Shown one piece after another: positions 15,906 through 25,233 of a stretch of DNA of 34,822 nt. The position numbers and the translations under genes were made by a program. Source of the stretch: Lachnospiraceae bacterium (GTDB taxonomy: Bacteria > Bacillota > Clostridia > Lachnospirales > Lachnospiraceae); assembly GCA_017461045.1 (NCBI GenBank), contig JAFTZJ010000041.1:1-34822 (forward strand), read 5' to 3'. The stretch's first letter is position 1. Each line of letters opens with the position of its first letter. The notes under the pieces were generated by a model that saw nothing but the letters and a program-made list of their open reading frames with translations, was not told the origin of the DNA and searched no databases.

Positions 15906-16744
15906 TATTCCATCATGTTCTTTTGATACTCATTATCGCTGGTTGCATCAAAGCCCTCCGGTAAATACTCCACTGGAATATATTGCGTATAGTCCAAATC
16001 CATATAATAATTACAGAAAATCAACTCCACATATGTAATGGTATTCTCTCGCCCCGGCGTCCGAATTGCATATACAAACCCCTGATAATCATCTGCATAC
16101 ATAGCAATCGGATTGTCTTCTTCCGCAAACCCGGTTACCCCATAATTACCAATATAGTCCGTAGAGTCATAATTCTCTAGCCGACTCTTCTCCACCTCAT
16201 AATCTGCCTCATCATATTCCACTGTTAAGTAGCTAAGATACTGCGCATCCCAAGGATTGTAATACACCATTTTGTATTCCAACACATTCATATCGGTAGT
16301 GATTTCCTCAGGGAAAATGGTTTCATCCATCCCCCATTTGTTTACAAATTCTTCCTCTGCATTCTCACCCATGTAGTCTTCATAATATGCTACATCTGTA
16401 TATTCTTCCACTGATGCCATGGACGAATCCGCTATCAGCAGACCAAAAATTCCCATCCATACAATCGCCTCTGCCGTCATCGAAGCAACTACTGCACCTA
16501 ATACTATCAATATCACCTTCCAAACAGTTTTACGTTTTTTCTTTTGGATATATTTCTGGAAATTCTCTGCCGGTTCTTGTTTTAACTCTAACTGTGGTTC
16601 TGGCATTTTCATTTCAGCGTACTTTTTCTTGCAATTTTCACACTCTATAAAATGCTCCTCAATAAGTTTCTCACTTTTCTCGCTAGCGATTTTTTCCACA
16701 TAAAGTGGCAACAAATCTTGAATTACTTCACAATCTATTTTCAT
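15902..16744 (-). CDS. zf-HC2 anti-sigma factor-like membrane protein
   Basis: 280 residues. The N-terminal zinc-finger segment has the anti-sigma pattern CEVIQDLLPLYVE ... EEHFIECENCKKKY, with His then Cys-x2-Cys. A single membrane helix lies at about 75-105, and an acidic extracellular domain of about 170 residues rich in Asp/Glu/Tyr follows, with no recognised family. Its ATG overlaps the sigma gene stop (ATGA), so the two are translationally coupled. It probably holds the ECF sigma factor at the membrane until an envelope signal releases it. Confidence 0.87.
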   Translation of the reverse strand: MKIDCEVIQDLLPLYVEKIASEKSEKLIEEHFIECENCKKKYAEMKMPEPQLELKQEPAENFQKYIQKKKRKTVWKVILIVLGAVVASMTAEAIVWMGIFGLLIADSSMASVEEYTDVAYYEDYMGENAEEEFVNKWGMDETIFPEEITTDMNVLEYKMVYYNPWDAQYLSYLTVEYDEADYEVEKSRLENYDSTDYIGNYGVTGFAEEDNPIAMYADDYQGFVYAIRTPGRENTITYVELIFCNYYMDLDYTQYIPVEYLPEGFDATSDNEYQKNMMEY

Positions 16745-17241
16745 TGTAGCTCCTCCATTTCTATTCTATTCATTTCATTCTGAATCATTTGTTTTGCACG
16801 ATGATAGGACACACACGCCCAATGCTCTGTCTTTCCAAATATCATTGCAATTTCCTTAAAGGAAAGTTCTCCAAACACTCGCAACGAAAAAATCTCTTTG
16901 TATGGTTCCCGCAATGAATGAAGTACCCTATGAACCCGTATGGCCAATTCTTTATCTACCATAATGTTCATGAAGTTTTTCTCTTCCGATTCAAATACAC
17001 TTAAATCCTTGTCTTCAAATCGCTTTTCTTTGTTCAAATATGTAAAATACAGATTCTTAGCAATGGAACACAGCCACACCCGTATATCCGAATTTCCCTT
17101 GAACTGGTTAATCGATTTGATAGCTCGAAAGAAAGTTTCCTGCGTCAATTCTTCTGCCAGCAATTCATCTGCTGACAAACCACGCAAGAATCGAAAGACA
17201 TCTTCATAATATTGTTGGTAGATTGCTTCCATATCTTCCAT
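16741..17241 (-). CDS. ECF-type RNA polymerase sigma factor
   Basis: 166 residues with both ECF regions: sigma-2 (YQQYYEDVFRFLRG ... ELTQETFFRAI ... IRVWLCSIAKNLYF) and sigma-4 (LREPYKEIFSLRVFGELSF, then KEIAMIFGKTEHWACVSYHR, the recognition helix region). It should direct RNA polymerase to envelope-stress type promoters and be controlled by the coupled anti-sigma gene. AAAGGAGTG favours the ATG at 17241; a GTG 18 bases upstream lies on the 5' side of that site. I did not find a convincing ECF-type promoter upstream, so self-activation is unproven. Confidence 0.92.
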   Translation of the reverse strand: MEDMEAIYQQYYEDVFRFLRGLSADELLAEELTQETFFRAIKSINQFKGNSDIRVWLCSIAKNLYFTYLNKEKRFEDKDLSVFESEEKNFMNIMVDKELAIRVHRVLHSLREPYKEIFSLRVFGELSFKEIAMIFGKTEHWACVSYHRAKQMIQNEMNRIEMEELQ

Positions 17242-17317
17242 TATTTTCACTCCTTTCACTTATAAGACTCATCAAATCGAAAAATATCACAAATTTAATA
17301 GATACAATTTAAATATA

Positions 17318-17366
17318 AATTATCTCCAGATAAAATAATGTGTAATTATTTCATCCGGAGATAATT
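17318..17366 (-). terminator. Long inverted repeat downstream of the chemoreceptor gene, probable terminator
   Basis: AATTATCTCC (17318-17327) pairs with GGAGATAATT (17357-17366), and most of the sequence between them also pairs around a short GTGTA loop. On the minus strand it is followed by TTATATTTAAATTG, which is AT-rich but not a pure T-run. It could also act as an operator for the sigma operon just beyond it. Confidence 0.5.
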
Positions 17367-17404
17367 CGCACATAATAACTATGCCTGTCGTTCATAGGTT
17401 AAAT

Positions 17405-19120
17405 CTATAGAACAAACTTATCTAACATATCACCTAACTCGCCTGCTATTTCCTCATTTACCTTACCGTTGGTATTTGCCATCTGCATTCGTTCATAAAT
17501 ATTATCGGAAACACCTGCAACACTTGCAATACTTGCGGTTTCTTCTTCGATTACCTCCATAATTCTATGGATATGACTTTCAATGGTTTCCATATTCTCT
17601 GACAACTGTTCAGACAGTTCACAGAAACTGTTGAACCGACTCATAAATTCCACAGAATCTGAATGATAAGCCTGCCCTACATCTACCATCTTGTCATAAT
17701 CCTGATAAACAACCTCTTCAATAAATGTAAGCATTTCCTTTGAAATGTTCGTCAATTCGCGAACGGTATCCACAGTAAATTGATTAATATTCTCAATTTC
17801 TTTTGCTGTTAACGCAGTAGAATCTGCCAGTTTACCAACCTCATCTGCAACCACGGCAAATCCACGACCATTTTCACCTGCACGGGCTGCTTCAATGCTT
17901 GCATTCAATGCCAGCATCTGTGTCTGCTCCGAAATATTAATAATATCGTTGGTCAACGCAATAATTTTCGTAATCTCTGCAGAAGCAGCAATTTTCTCAT
18001 TTAATGTTTCCGTGATTCTTCCAACCACTTCCTGCATCTGCTCCTTGGATAGCTGACAAGCCGATTGCACTTCACTTGCAGTACGGCTTACACTATCTGC
18101 ATAACCGGCTCCCTCTATGGTCTGTTCATACAAATCTGCCGACATCTGCTTAATCGTTTCTGCAGCACCTTCAATCTCAATGACTGACTCGTTGGTTTCC
18201 TGCATAGTCTGTGTCATCTCATTTAATGCACCGGAAATCTGGTTCAAATCCTCTGTTGCTTCCTGCAATTCCCGATTAGTCTGATTGGTTGCTTCCTCCA
18301 GCTTTTCACCACTATCCTTCACAGACAACATCATGCTACGCAACTTCACCATAAAGGAATTAAAGCTTGTTGCAACGCTTTCGATTTCATCGCCACTTCG
18401 AATCTGAATTTCCTGTGATAAATCACCTTCTGTACCTGCCAGTTCTTCCATCTTACGATTGATGGTCATAACATTCTTCGCCATTAACTGTCCGGTTAAC
18501 ATAGATACTGCAAACGCCAAAATAATACAAATGATTTCCACAATTACCAGCACCAGTATCATATTCCGGATTTTCTGATTAATACTATCAATGGTACAGT
18601 CAACACCTACAATGGCAACTACCGCACCGCTTTCATCATAAATCGGTGCAAAGGCACTATAAAAGCTTCCCCACTCATCTGTGGTCACTTCATCATCCAT
18701 CGATGCTTCTCCTGCCAAAGCCATATCAATCTTATCGTAGGTCTCATATTCTTCACCAATGGCAGCGCCCTCTTCTGTGTCCGCATCAACCACAAACTGT
18801 ACACTACCATCTACCTGTCGCATGGTATATATGTAAGCCACATCCTCATCTACTAAAAAGCTCTGAAGCTGTGCCAAGACTATATTATAGTCCTCTGTTC
18901 CTTCATCCCCTGGCTGAATACCTGCAATCTGATCTCCATCAATGATTTCCGCTGCGGTCTGTGCCACAGACATAGTCTGAGAACGACTGACATTTAGCAG
19001 ATAATTCCGCATATAAAAAATACTAATTCCACTTATTAATAAGCTAATTACCAATGTAATTAACATAGATGTGAGTGTTATCTTACCACTTAATCGCATT
19101 CCCCGTACTTTTTTCTGCAT
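17405..19120 (-). CDS. Methyl-accepting chemotaxis protein with extracellular Cache-type domain
   Basis: 571 residues. Membrane helix 1 (about 17-37), an extracellular sensor (about 45-185) with Cache-like features ([45 protein letters not shown]), helix 2 (about 187-208), a HAMP linker, and a long signalling domain with the CheW/CheA tip [19 protein letters not shown] then [15 protein letters not shown]. It should tune CheA and flagellar rotation to an unknown small ligand. AGGAGGAATAGGT supports the ATG at 19120. It starts 16 bases after the hybrid histidine kinase gene ends, so the two are probably co-transcribed. Confidence 0.94.
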   Translation of the reverse strand: MQKKVRGMRLSGKITLTSMLITLVISLLISGISIFYMRNYLLNVSRSQTMSVAQTAAEIIDGDQIAGIQPGDEGTEDYNIVLAQLQSFLVDEDVAYIYTMRQVDGSVQFVVDADTEEGAAIGEEYETYDKIDMALAGEASMDDEVTTDEWGSFYSAFAPIYDESGAVVAIVGVDCTIDSINQKIRNMILVLVIVEIICIILAFAVSMLTGQLMAKNVMTINRKMEELAGTEGDLSQEIQIRSGDEIESVATSFNSFMVKLRSMMLSVKDSGEKLEEATNQTNRELQEATEDLNQISGALNEMTQTMQETNESVIEIEGAAETIKQMSADLYEQTIEGAGYADSVSRTASEVQSACQLSKEQMQEVVGRITETLNEKIAASAEITKIIALTNDIINISEQTQMLALNASIEAARAGENGRGFAVVADEVGKLADSTALTAKEIENINQFTVDTVRELTNISKEMLTFIEEVVYQDYDKMVDVGQAYHSDSVEFMSRFNSFCELSEQLSENMETIESHIHRIMEVIEEETASIASVAGVSDNIYERMQMANTNGKVNEEIAGELGDMLDKFVL

Positions 19121-19136
19121 ACCTATTCCTCCTGAC

Positions 19137-21002
19137 TTACTCAAATATAATTTTTTCCAATTGAGAATCCCCAACCTGTAAATATTTTGCCAGCAGCTCT
19201 TCCATCTGCTTCATGATAATCGGCTTTGCCAAATAATCCGTAAATCCTTCCTGAATATAGCGTTCCCGACTGTCTGCTACTACATCTGCTGTTAACATGA
19301 TAACCGGAACCCCATCGCACAAGTGTCTCTCCTGTAATATATGCATAGTCTCGATTCCATCCATCTCCGGCATCATATTATCCAAAAAGATTAAATCAAA
19401 CTTCTGCTGTTCCAACACCTCGATACATGCCGCACCGCTACTTGCCTCCACAATCTGTACCTGAGTAGGCTGGAGTAGCATACGAACCACTTTTCGATTT
19501 ATTGGATTATCATCAACCACCAATATTCTTGCCTTTGGTGCCACAAAATGCAGGGCGGACATTTCATCCTCTCCGCCTCTTTGCATACGCTTCTGGAAAT
19601 CTCCCATTGGTTGAGCATTCACGATTTTCTGGCGAATCACAAAAGAGAATGTACTACCATTTCCGTATTCGCTTTCAATTTCAAGGTTGCTGTCCATAAG
19701 CTTCAAGAGATTCTGGGAAATGGTCATACCCAGACCAGTGCCTTCCACCTCTCTGTTCTTGGTTACATCCAATCTCTGATATGCATTATAAATGACTTTT
19801 ATGTCTTCTTCTTTAATTCCGATTCCGGTATCACGAACCACATAACGGACATTTGCATATTCCTCATCCGCTGTATATGTTACATCTAAGGAAACCGTCC
19901 CGGATTCCGTATACTTTACACTATTTGAAAGAAGATTTAACAACACCTGACGAATTCGCTTATCATCTCCATGCATTTCGCACGGAATTGATTCATCAAC
20001 ATTAAACTGCAATTCCAAGCCCTTACTTTGAGCCTTTACCTTTGTTATATTATACACATCGTTCAAAAGTGTGCTGACTGCATATTCCACTTCCACGATT
20101 TCCATCATTCCGGATTCGATTTTAGAAGAATCCAAAATGTCATTAATAATATCTATCATTAACAAGGATGAATCATGAATATCATTGGCATATTGCCGCA
20201 CTTTTTCATCCTTACTTTCCCGCAGAATCATTTCATCCATACCCAAAATCGCATTAATTGGGGTTCGCACTTCATGAGAAACATTGGCAAGAAAACGGCT
20301 CTTTGCCTGATTGGCTTTCTCCGCTTCTTCCTTTGCTTGTGCCAGTTCTTCCGTTAAGCGCGCCTTTTCTACACTTCCGCTAACAATTCTCTGTATACTA
20401 TTACAGATTACAGCGAAGGCAATATAAACCAAGCAGCGTGGTAACACAAAGAACAGTGTCAGGGAAAAGAATGGATTGCTATTCACCTCATTCAAAATAA
20501 AAGTTCCGTTTTCAATATAAGCACGTCGTGGTAAGGTTGTCAGTAATACCATGTTGGCATCACAAAGCCCCAGATAATATCCCCCAAACACTACAATAAT
20601 CGTACTAATTACGGTCAAAATGTATACATAATACATGACCTTTTTTGAAGAATAGAGGGTCGCATACAAGAAGGGCAGTAACGCTACCAACACCACATGA
20701 TAGGTAATGGTAACACCCATAATCGTAAACACAGCCACTACACAAAATAAGATTAGATACTTTAGCTTTTCATTGGTTAAAGGGACATACTGTGTTAATA
20801 CGAAAACAAACAGATAAATAATAACAGAAGGAACAAAACCTGCTGTCATTACATCGTAGTCGATGATAAATATATTTAACATATCTAACACATAGGCAAG
20901 CACATAGATAAGCATGGTTATCTCAAAGCACTTCAAAACATATTTGTTTGCTATGTATTCCTTATTCTCTATGTACGTCGATATATCATCAACCTTGTTC
21001 AT
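19137..21002 (-). CDS. Hybrid sensor histidine kinase / response regulator
   Basis: 621 residues. About six membrane helices occupy residues 25-205, a short coiled coil follows, then HisKA with His243 ([14 protein letters not shown]), HATPase ([27 protein letters not shown]) and a C-terminal receiver with Asp541 ([12 protein letters not shown]) and Lys593 (DYLAKP). There is no separate ligand-binding domain; the helices themselves are probably the sensor. No HPt protein is encoded nearby, so the phosphorelay partner is elsewhere. AGGAGAATG supports the start. It is followed by a chemoreceptor gene, suggesting a shared sensory role. Confidence 0.93.
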   Translation of the reverse strand: MNKVDDISTYIENKEYIANKYVLKCFEITMLIYVLAYVLDMLNIFIIDYDVMTAGFVPSVIIYLFVFVLTQYVPLTNEKLKYLILFCVVAVFTIMGVTITYHVVLVALLPFLYATLYSSKKVMYYVYILTVISTIIVVFGGYYLGLCDANMVLLTTLPRRAYIENGTFILNEVNSNPFFSLTLFFVLPRCLVYIAFAVICNSIQRIVSGSVEKARLTEELAQAKEEAEKANQAKSRFLANVSHEVRTPINAILGMDEMILRESKDEKVRQYANDIHDSSLLMIDIINDILDSSKIESGMMEIVEVEYAVSTLLNDVYNITKVKAQSKGLELQFNVDESIPCEMHGDDKRIRQVLLNLLSNSVKYTESGTVSLDVTYTADEEYANVRYVVRDTGIGIKEEDIKVIYNAYQRLDVTKNREVEGTGLGMTISQNLLKLMDSNLEIESEYGNGSTFSFVIRQKIVNAQPMGDFQKRMQRGGEDEMSALHFVAPKARILVVDDNPINRKVVRMLLQPTQVQIVEASSGAACIEVLEQQKFDLIFLDNMMPEMDGIETMHILQERHLCDGVPVIMLTADVVADSRERYIQEGFTDYLAKPIIMKQMEELLAKYLQVGDSQLEKIIFE

Positions 21003-21063
21003 ACTACATTCTCCTGACTTTCACTTACAACTTATATGCTTGCCGAAACACTCCCAAACGACA

Positions 21064-21115
21064 AAACTCGAATTCAGGGTACGTCATTTAGACATATTCC
21101 CCCAAATTCGAGTTT
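21064..21115 (-). terminator. Inverted repeat after the ABC operon, probable terminator
   Basis: AAACTCGAATT (21064-21074) pairs perfectly with AATTCGAGTTT (21105-21115). On the minus strand it is followed by TGTCGTTT. The loop is long (30 bases), so termination strength is uncertain. Confidence 0.5.
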
Positions 21116-21162
21116 AACAGATTTTTTGCAATATTACTATTGTTTTTTAATTCACCTTAGTT

Positions 21163-21924
21163 TTATTTCACATCTTTTTTCATTTTCATTTGGAACACAA
21201 TCACTGCCAGTACATACACAACCAAACCACAGGCAACCGTCCAAATTAAATGCTCCCAAAGTTGCTCCGTATTCTCGCGGAATGGCAGCTTTGCCAAAGA
21301 CACTCCGTGATAGAACGGCAACACATTGGCCACCTTCTTAATAATTCCACCTAAACCGTCAATATCCATCCAGATACCGCCAACCATACCGGTTACGGTA
21401 ATAATAATCGAGCAAAGTCCCGGTGCCGCCTTCTCGCCAACAACGCTTCCAAACAGAATGCCCACACCTGCAAATAACAACACTGAAGGGAATAAAGCAA
21501 GCATTGACAGTAATATATCACCAATTGCAAAGGTGTAATCCGTACAAAGACCAACGATAAAAGACGCGATAAAACAAATCGTCATCTGTACCAGACCTAA
21601 AATGCAGATTGGCAGTGTATATCCTATTATGTAATCCACCGGTTTCATCGGGGATGCATACAATCTTAACAAGAGCGCTGTTGAGCGGTCCTTGGACACC
21701 TGAATACTGGTAAAGAGCATTACAAATGTCAAACCAAAATACGCAATTCCCGGTCCCAGATTCTCGATATGAAACACTGTCATATTTGCCTGTGCCGGAA
21801 TGCTGTTATCTACGATGCTCATAATTACCAGCATAACCAATGGGAAACCAAGACAGAAAATGTAACTGATTGGGTCTCTCATAATCTCTTTAATTGTTCG
21901 TTTTGCAAATACTATACTTTTCAT
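21163..21924 (-). CDS. ABC-2 family transporter permease
   Basis: 253 residues with about six membrane helices and the ABC-2 features of drug or lipid exporters (an N-terminal RTIKEIMRDPISYIF amphipathic segment, KDRSTALLLRLYASPM coupling segment, GVGILFGSVVGEK). It starts one base after the ATPase stop and forms the exporter with it. The LytTR/DUF3021 genes upstream suggest regulated export, possibly of a toxic compound or peptide; the substrate is unknown. Confidence 0.86.
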   Translation of the reverse strand: MKSIVFAKRTIKEIMRDPISYIFCLGFPLVMLVIMSIVDNSIPAQANMTVFHIENLGPGIAYFGLTFVMLFTSIQVSKDRSTALLLRLYASPMKPVDYIIGYTLPICILGLVQMTICFIASFIVGLCTDYTFAIGDILLSMLALFPSVLLFAGVGILFGSVVGEKAAPGLCSIIITVTGMVGGIWMDIDGLGGIIKKVANVLPFYHGVSLAKLPFRENTEQLWEHLIWTVACGLVVYVLAVIVFQMKMKKDVK

Positions 21925-21925
21925 A

Positions 21926-22651
21926 TTACATTCCCTCCACGATTTTAATAAATGCTTCTTCCAGATTCTCTGCTCCGGTCTGCCCTTTTAATTCTTCCAA
22001 AGTTCCCACTGCTTTCAAATCACCCTTTGCCATAATAGCAATCTCGTCGGACAGGGCTTCTGCTTCTTCCATGTAGTGTGTGGTTAAAATAATCGTAATC
22101 TTACCTTTTAAGGCTTCGATTTCTCTCCAAAGCTCTCTTCTTGCAAGTACATCCAAGCCAAGAGTAGGCTCGTCCAGGAACAGCACCTTCGGTTCCGTAA
22201 TCAATGCCATAGCAATACTCAGTTTTCTTTGCCAACCGCCGGACAAGGTCTTTGCCTTACTGTTCTCCACTTCCTGCAAAGAAAATTGTTCCATCATCTG
22301 TTCTGTCTTTTCCTTTGTCTTCGCCTTATCAAAACCATAAATGCCTGCAATAAACTCCAAATTCTCACGAACAGTAAGGTTCGGTGCAACGGAGGTTTCC
22401 TGCGGAGACAAATTCACTACCTTTTTCACTTCCTGTAAACTGTCATGAATACTATATCCCATTACGGAGGCATCTCCGCCATTTGGGGTTGTTAAGCCTG
22501 TGAGCATACGGATGGTGGTGGTCTTTCCTGCACCATTTACACCTAAAAATGCAAACAAGCTTCCTTCCTTTACTTTCAAATCCAAGTCATTGACTGCAAT
22601 CTTACTTCCAAATTCTTTTCGCAGGCCCTTAATTTCAATACTATATTCCAT
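21926..22651 (-). CDS. ABC transporter ATPase
   Basis: 241 residues. Walker A GVNGAGKTTT, Q-loop NLSPQETSVAP, signature LSGGWQRKLSI, Walker B VLFLDEPTLGLD and the switch His in LTTHYMEEAE. It is close to the DrrA/daunorubicin-type ATPases. AAGGAGG supports the ATG at 22651; an earlier in-frame ATG at 22675 precedes that site. It is the third gene of the LytTR-DUF3021-ABC operon. Confidence 0.93.
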   Translation of the reverse strand: MEYSIEIKGLRKEFGSKIAVNDLDLKVKEGSLFAFLGVNGAGKTTTIRMLTGLTTPNGGDASVMGYSIHDSLQEVKKVVNLSPQETSVAPNLTVRENLEFIAGIYGFDKAKTKEKTEQMMEQFSLQEVENSKAKTLSGGWQRKLSIAMALITEPKVLFLDEPTLGLDVLARRELWREIEALKGKITIILTTHYMEEAEALSDEIAIMAKGDLKAVGTLEELKGQTGAENLEEAFIKIVEGM

Positions 22652-22682
22652 CTTATATCCTCCTTCATTTTCCATCCATCAT

Positions 22683-23141
22683 TTATGCAGCTGCCGAATT
22701 CTGCTTTTCTTTTAGTTTCTCATTGATTTCCTGTACATCTCTTCTACATAGCTTGTATTGAATTCCCCAACAGATTCCGTAGGTCACTACAATACTCAAT
22801 ATTCCCGAAATCATTGATGTAGCGTACTTATGAAAGCCCCACAGGTAACACGCTACCGGAATCCAGGTTGCCAGCATTAAGGCAAGATAAATGAGACTTT
22901 GAATTATTAACCCGGGCCGTTTCCACTCCAGGATAAAGGTTCCGCCGGATGCCACACCACTAATCACACCGATTAATAACAACTGAATTCCATACGCAAC
23001 AACCACATTATCAAATCGTGCCATATGCTCCGGCAACATACTGATTGTATTCATAGTCACCATAACAATCAGGTGTATCACCATTGATATTGCAATGGAA
23101 TAACAAAAACCATTTATAAAACGAATCATAAAATTCTTCAT
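22683..23141 (-). CDS. DUF3021 family membrane protein
   Basis: 152 residues with four membrane helices and a short basic, charged tail (KLCRRDVQEINEKLKEKQ). The pattern and its place directly after a LytTR gene match DUF3021 proteins, which are typically inhibitory membrane partners of LytTR regulators (known for HdrM/BrsM-like systems of streptococci). I infer that it restrains the LytTR protein until a signal arrives. AGGAGG supports the start. Confidence 0.78.
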   Translation of the reverse strand: MKNFMIRFINGFCYSIAISMVIHLIVMVTMNTISMLPEHMARFDNVVVAYGIQLLLIGVISGVASGGTFILEWKRPGLIIQSLIYLALMLATWIPVACYLWGFHKYATSMISGILSIVVTYGICWGIQYKLCRRDVQEINEKLKEKQNSAAA

Positions 23142-23150
23142 ATAAACCTC

Positions 23151-23588
23151 CTATAGTAATACTTCTTTGATTTTACTTACATATCTTCTGGAAACGTAGG
23201 TTTCATCCTGATTTCTCATATACATCTTAATGGTTCCTACATGACTCATATCCAGTTTCTCAATCTGCTGAATGCTTACGATTTCCGAGTTGGAAATCCG
23301 GACGAAGCCTCTGTCCTTCAGAAGTTCTTCCAACGTGTAAAGCCGTTCCTTTACCTCATAGCAATCGTCCTTGGTTCGAATGAATACCTTCTTACTTTCC
23401 GAATAAATTCGAATAATCTGAGAGGGCACCACCACTCTGGACTCCTGCCCCTTCTGGACTTTAATTCTCGTATCCAGAAGATTCTCTAAAGTCTTATGTA
23501 CCTCCATAAGTTCCGGACTTTTCTCCTTATTACAAAGATGAATTTCTGCTTCTTTGTATTTTTCCTGTATATCAAATTTGATCTTCAT
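23151..23588 (-). CDS. LytTR-family DNA-binding regulator
   Basis: 145 residues. There is no receiver domain. The C-terminal LytTR domain (about 45-145) has the family landmarks IIRIYSESKKVFIRTKDD, LYTLEELLKDRGFVRISNSEIVS and ETYVSRRYVSKIKEVL. AAGGAGG precedes the start. It heads an operon with DUF3021 and ABC exporter genes and probably activates its own promoter under control of the DUF3021 protein. Confidence 0.9.
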   Translation of the reverse strand: MKIKFDIQEKYKEAEIHLCNKEKSPELMEVHKTLENLLDTRIKVQKGQESRVVVPSQIIRIYSESKKVFIRTKDDCYEVKERLYTLEELLKDRGFVRISNSEIVSIQQIEKLDMSHVGTIKMYMRNQDETYVSRRYVSKIKEVLL

Positions 23589-23624
23589 GGTTCCTCCTTA
23601 TTACCTGTTCCGTTCCTAATTTGC

Positions 23625-23652
23625 ATTATATGGGTTTCTTAAAAATAATCAA
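23625..23652 (-). promoter_or_regulatory. Promoter of the LytTR-ABC operon
   Basis: On the minus strand: TTGATT (23647-23652), a 16-base spacer and a consensus TATAAT (23625-23630), about 40 bases before the LytTR start. Confidence 0.6.
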
Positions 23653-23672
23653 TGGATTTGAGACATCTGGTC

Positions 23673-23689
23673 GTCCGGGACGGACGGAT
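23673..23689. promoter_or_regulatory. Possible operator: GTCCG-GGA-CGGAC palindrome
   Basis: A perfect 5-bp inverted repeat with a 3-base spacer lies about 20 bases upstream of the -35. It is extended on one side to CGGACGGAT (23681-23689), and the complement of that 9-mer also occurs at 32221-32229 near the other LytTR operon's promoter. GC-rich symmetric sequence in an AT-rich intergenic stretch fits a regulator site. Assignment to the LytTR protein is inference. Confidence 0.4.
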
Positions 23690-23691
23690 GG

Positions 23692-23731
23692 CAAAATAAA
23701 ACTCAGCTTCCTGATGATTCAAGAAGCTGAG
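23692..23731 (-). terminator. Terminator of the first HD-GYP gene
   Basis: CTCAGCTTC (23702-23710) pairs perfectly with GAAGCTGAG (23723-23731), followed on the minus strand by TTTTATTTT. Confidence 0.85.
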
Positions 23732-23749
23732 ATATAATACTTTTAGAAT

Positions 23750-25099
23750 TTACTCTCCAATTGTAATGATGTTTTGCTTGATTAATTTGATTAAATGTTC
23801 CACCACTTCCGGATCGAATTGCTTACCCTTATTATTCTCCAATTCCTCCAATATAACCTCTCTGGTTAACCGCGGGCGATAACAACGATTACTATTCATG
23901 GCATCCAAGGAATCCGCAACGCATATAATTCTTGCTATTAACGGAATGTTCTCTCCGCTTAATCCATGTGGATATCCCTTGCCATCGTATCGTTCATGAT
24001 GATATAAGGCACCCAAATCAATACCTTCAATAGAAGAAAAATCTCGCAACATTTTTTCACCATAAATGGTATGACTCTTAATTACTTCGTACTCTTCGTC
24101 TGTCAACTTGCCCGGCTTCAGCAATATATTTACCGGGACGGAAATCTTTCCGCAATCATGCATTAATGCTATGTAATAAATACGATTACACTCCCGCTGG
24201 GAATATCCCATTTCCTTTGCCAAAGCGTATGAAATCTTAGCAACCCGTTCGGAATGTCCCTTGGTGTTCGGGTCCTTGGCTTCTACGAAATTAATAAAGG
24301 TCTGAATTGACTGTTCAATAATACGAGCATCATGTTCCTGCTGCTTTAATAACTTGCGAACCCGAATCTGGGATAGCAGCAATGCAATCAAAAGCACAAT
24401 CCAGATTCCTTCCAAAACCACCAGTGCATCAAAGTACGGCTCCACCCATGGATTCCGCTCTAAATGATAATGGAAGGTTGCTGTATCGAAATTCGTAATG
24501 TAATCTAACTCTGCATCCGGAATGTATACGATAAAACCAATCAATGCAGTGCAGTTTACTTCTTCCCCTTCCTGCTGGGGTACCAACGGCATCTCGTTAA
24601 AGCTTTTATTCGGATGATAAATGAACCGATCTCCCGGATTCATGGCAATCATCGGTCCTGTATGGTCAATGTAATGATCCAGTTCAATTCCGCTGTCCTT
24701 AAATTCCCGTAAATCCAATTCCTGTACCAGTTCGGAACCACTTGTTGTCTGATAAAACTCCAAGGTTCCATTCCATGCATTATTCAACCACATGTACTCC
24801 GGTATATACAGCTCCATGGACCAATTCGTAATGGTGGCCTTGGATGTATTGGTCAAGGTAAGCTCATAAATGGTTCCCACACTCTGACCATGCAATTCAT
24901 TGCCTGCATCATCATAGATTGGGTCCTTATTCCAAGCACCGGCATCTCCGCCTCGCGGTTGAATCACCGCCGTAAAGTCTTGCAATACATATGCTTCTCC
25001 ATTGTATTCACCATCCGACAGCTTTACCGTATGCATCTGCTCATTGTCATACTGCACCCATGTATAAAACCAACAATTGCACCCATTGTCACAATACAT
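23750..25099 (-). CDS. HD-GYP cyclic-di-GMP phosphodiesterase with extracellular CBM2-like domain, N-terminus frameshifted
   Basis: The longest frame gives 449 residues. An extracellular domain (about 35-215) has a carbohydrate-binding (CBM2-like) pattern: YELTLTNTSKATITNWSMEL, LNNAWNGT, and a late GFIVY strand. A membrane helix (about 224-243) leads to an HD-GYP domain (about 262-445) with MHDCGK and the diagnostic HHERYDGKGYP. It should degrade cyclic-di-GMP in the cytoplasm in response to an outside cue. The first 13 residues of this frame (Cys/Trp-rich) are not a plausible N-terminus. The natural signal anchor lies in another frame just upstream (25057-25149), so the gene seems to have lost one base. 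A paralogue lies at 28075-29268. Confidence 0.85.
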   Translation of the reverse strand: MYCDNGCNCWFYTWVQYDNEQMHTVKLSDGEYNGEAYVLQDFTAVIQPRGGDAGAWNKDPIYDDAGNELHGQSVGTIYELTLTNTSKATITNWSMELYIPEYMWLNNAWNGTLEFYQTTSGSELVQELDLREFKDSGIELDHYIDHTGPMIAMNPGDRFIYHPNKSFNEMPLVPQQEGEEVNCTALIGFIVYIPDAELDYITNFDTATFHYHLERNPWVEPYFDALVVLEGIWIVLLIALLLSQIRVRKLLKQQEHDARIIEQSIQTFINFVEAKDPNTKGHSERVAKISYALAKEMGYSQRECNRIYYIALMHDCGKISVPVNILLKPGKLTDEEYEVIKSHTIYGEKMLRDFSSIEGIDLGALYHHERYDGKGYPHGLSGENIPLIARIICVADSLDAMNSNRCYRPRLTREVILEELENNKGKQFDPEVVEHLIKLIKQNIITIGE

Positions 25100-25149
25100 G
25101 CAACAATCAATGCAATCAACGTAATCTTTTCTTTACTCACTTTTCTCAT
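25057..25149 (-). other. Out-of-frame N-terminal membrane anchor of the HD-GYP gene and frameshift site
   Basis: From ATG 25149 the minus strand encodes MRKVSKEKITLIALIV followed by ACIVTMGAIVGFIHG, a typical basic-plus-hydrophobic anchor. It then leaves frame at the GGG run (25057-25059 on the plus strand as CCC). One extra G would give GFIHG-VQYDNEQ and join the main frame. Confidence 0.7.
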
Positions 25150-25184
25150 ATTGTCTCAAGCCTTTCTATACTACATCATTACCA

Positions 25185-25202
25185 GGGACAATTGGGACAA
25201 TT
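25185..25202. repeat. Tandem 9-base repeat GGGACAATT x2 in the HD-GYP leader
   Basis: Two exact adjacent copies lie just downstream of the -10 of the HD-GYP promoter. This could be a regulator site covering the transcription start; two copies alone are weak evidence. Confidence 0.4.
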
Positions 25203-25204
25203 TC

Positions 25205-25233
25205 ATTATACTATAATAGTTTATGATTCACAA
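25205..25233 (-). promoter_or_regulatory. Promoter of the first HD-GYP gene
   Basis: On the minus strand: TTGTGA (25228-25233), a 17-base spacer and a consensus TATAAT (25205-25210). The -35 lies within the last codons of the NifX-like gene. Confidence 0.6.
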
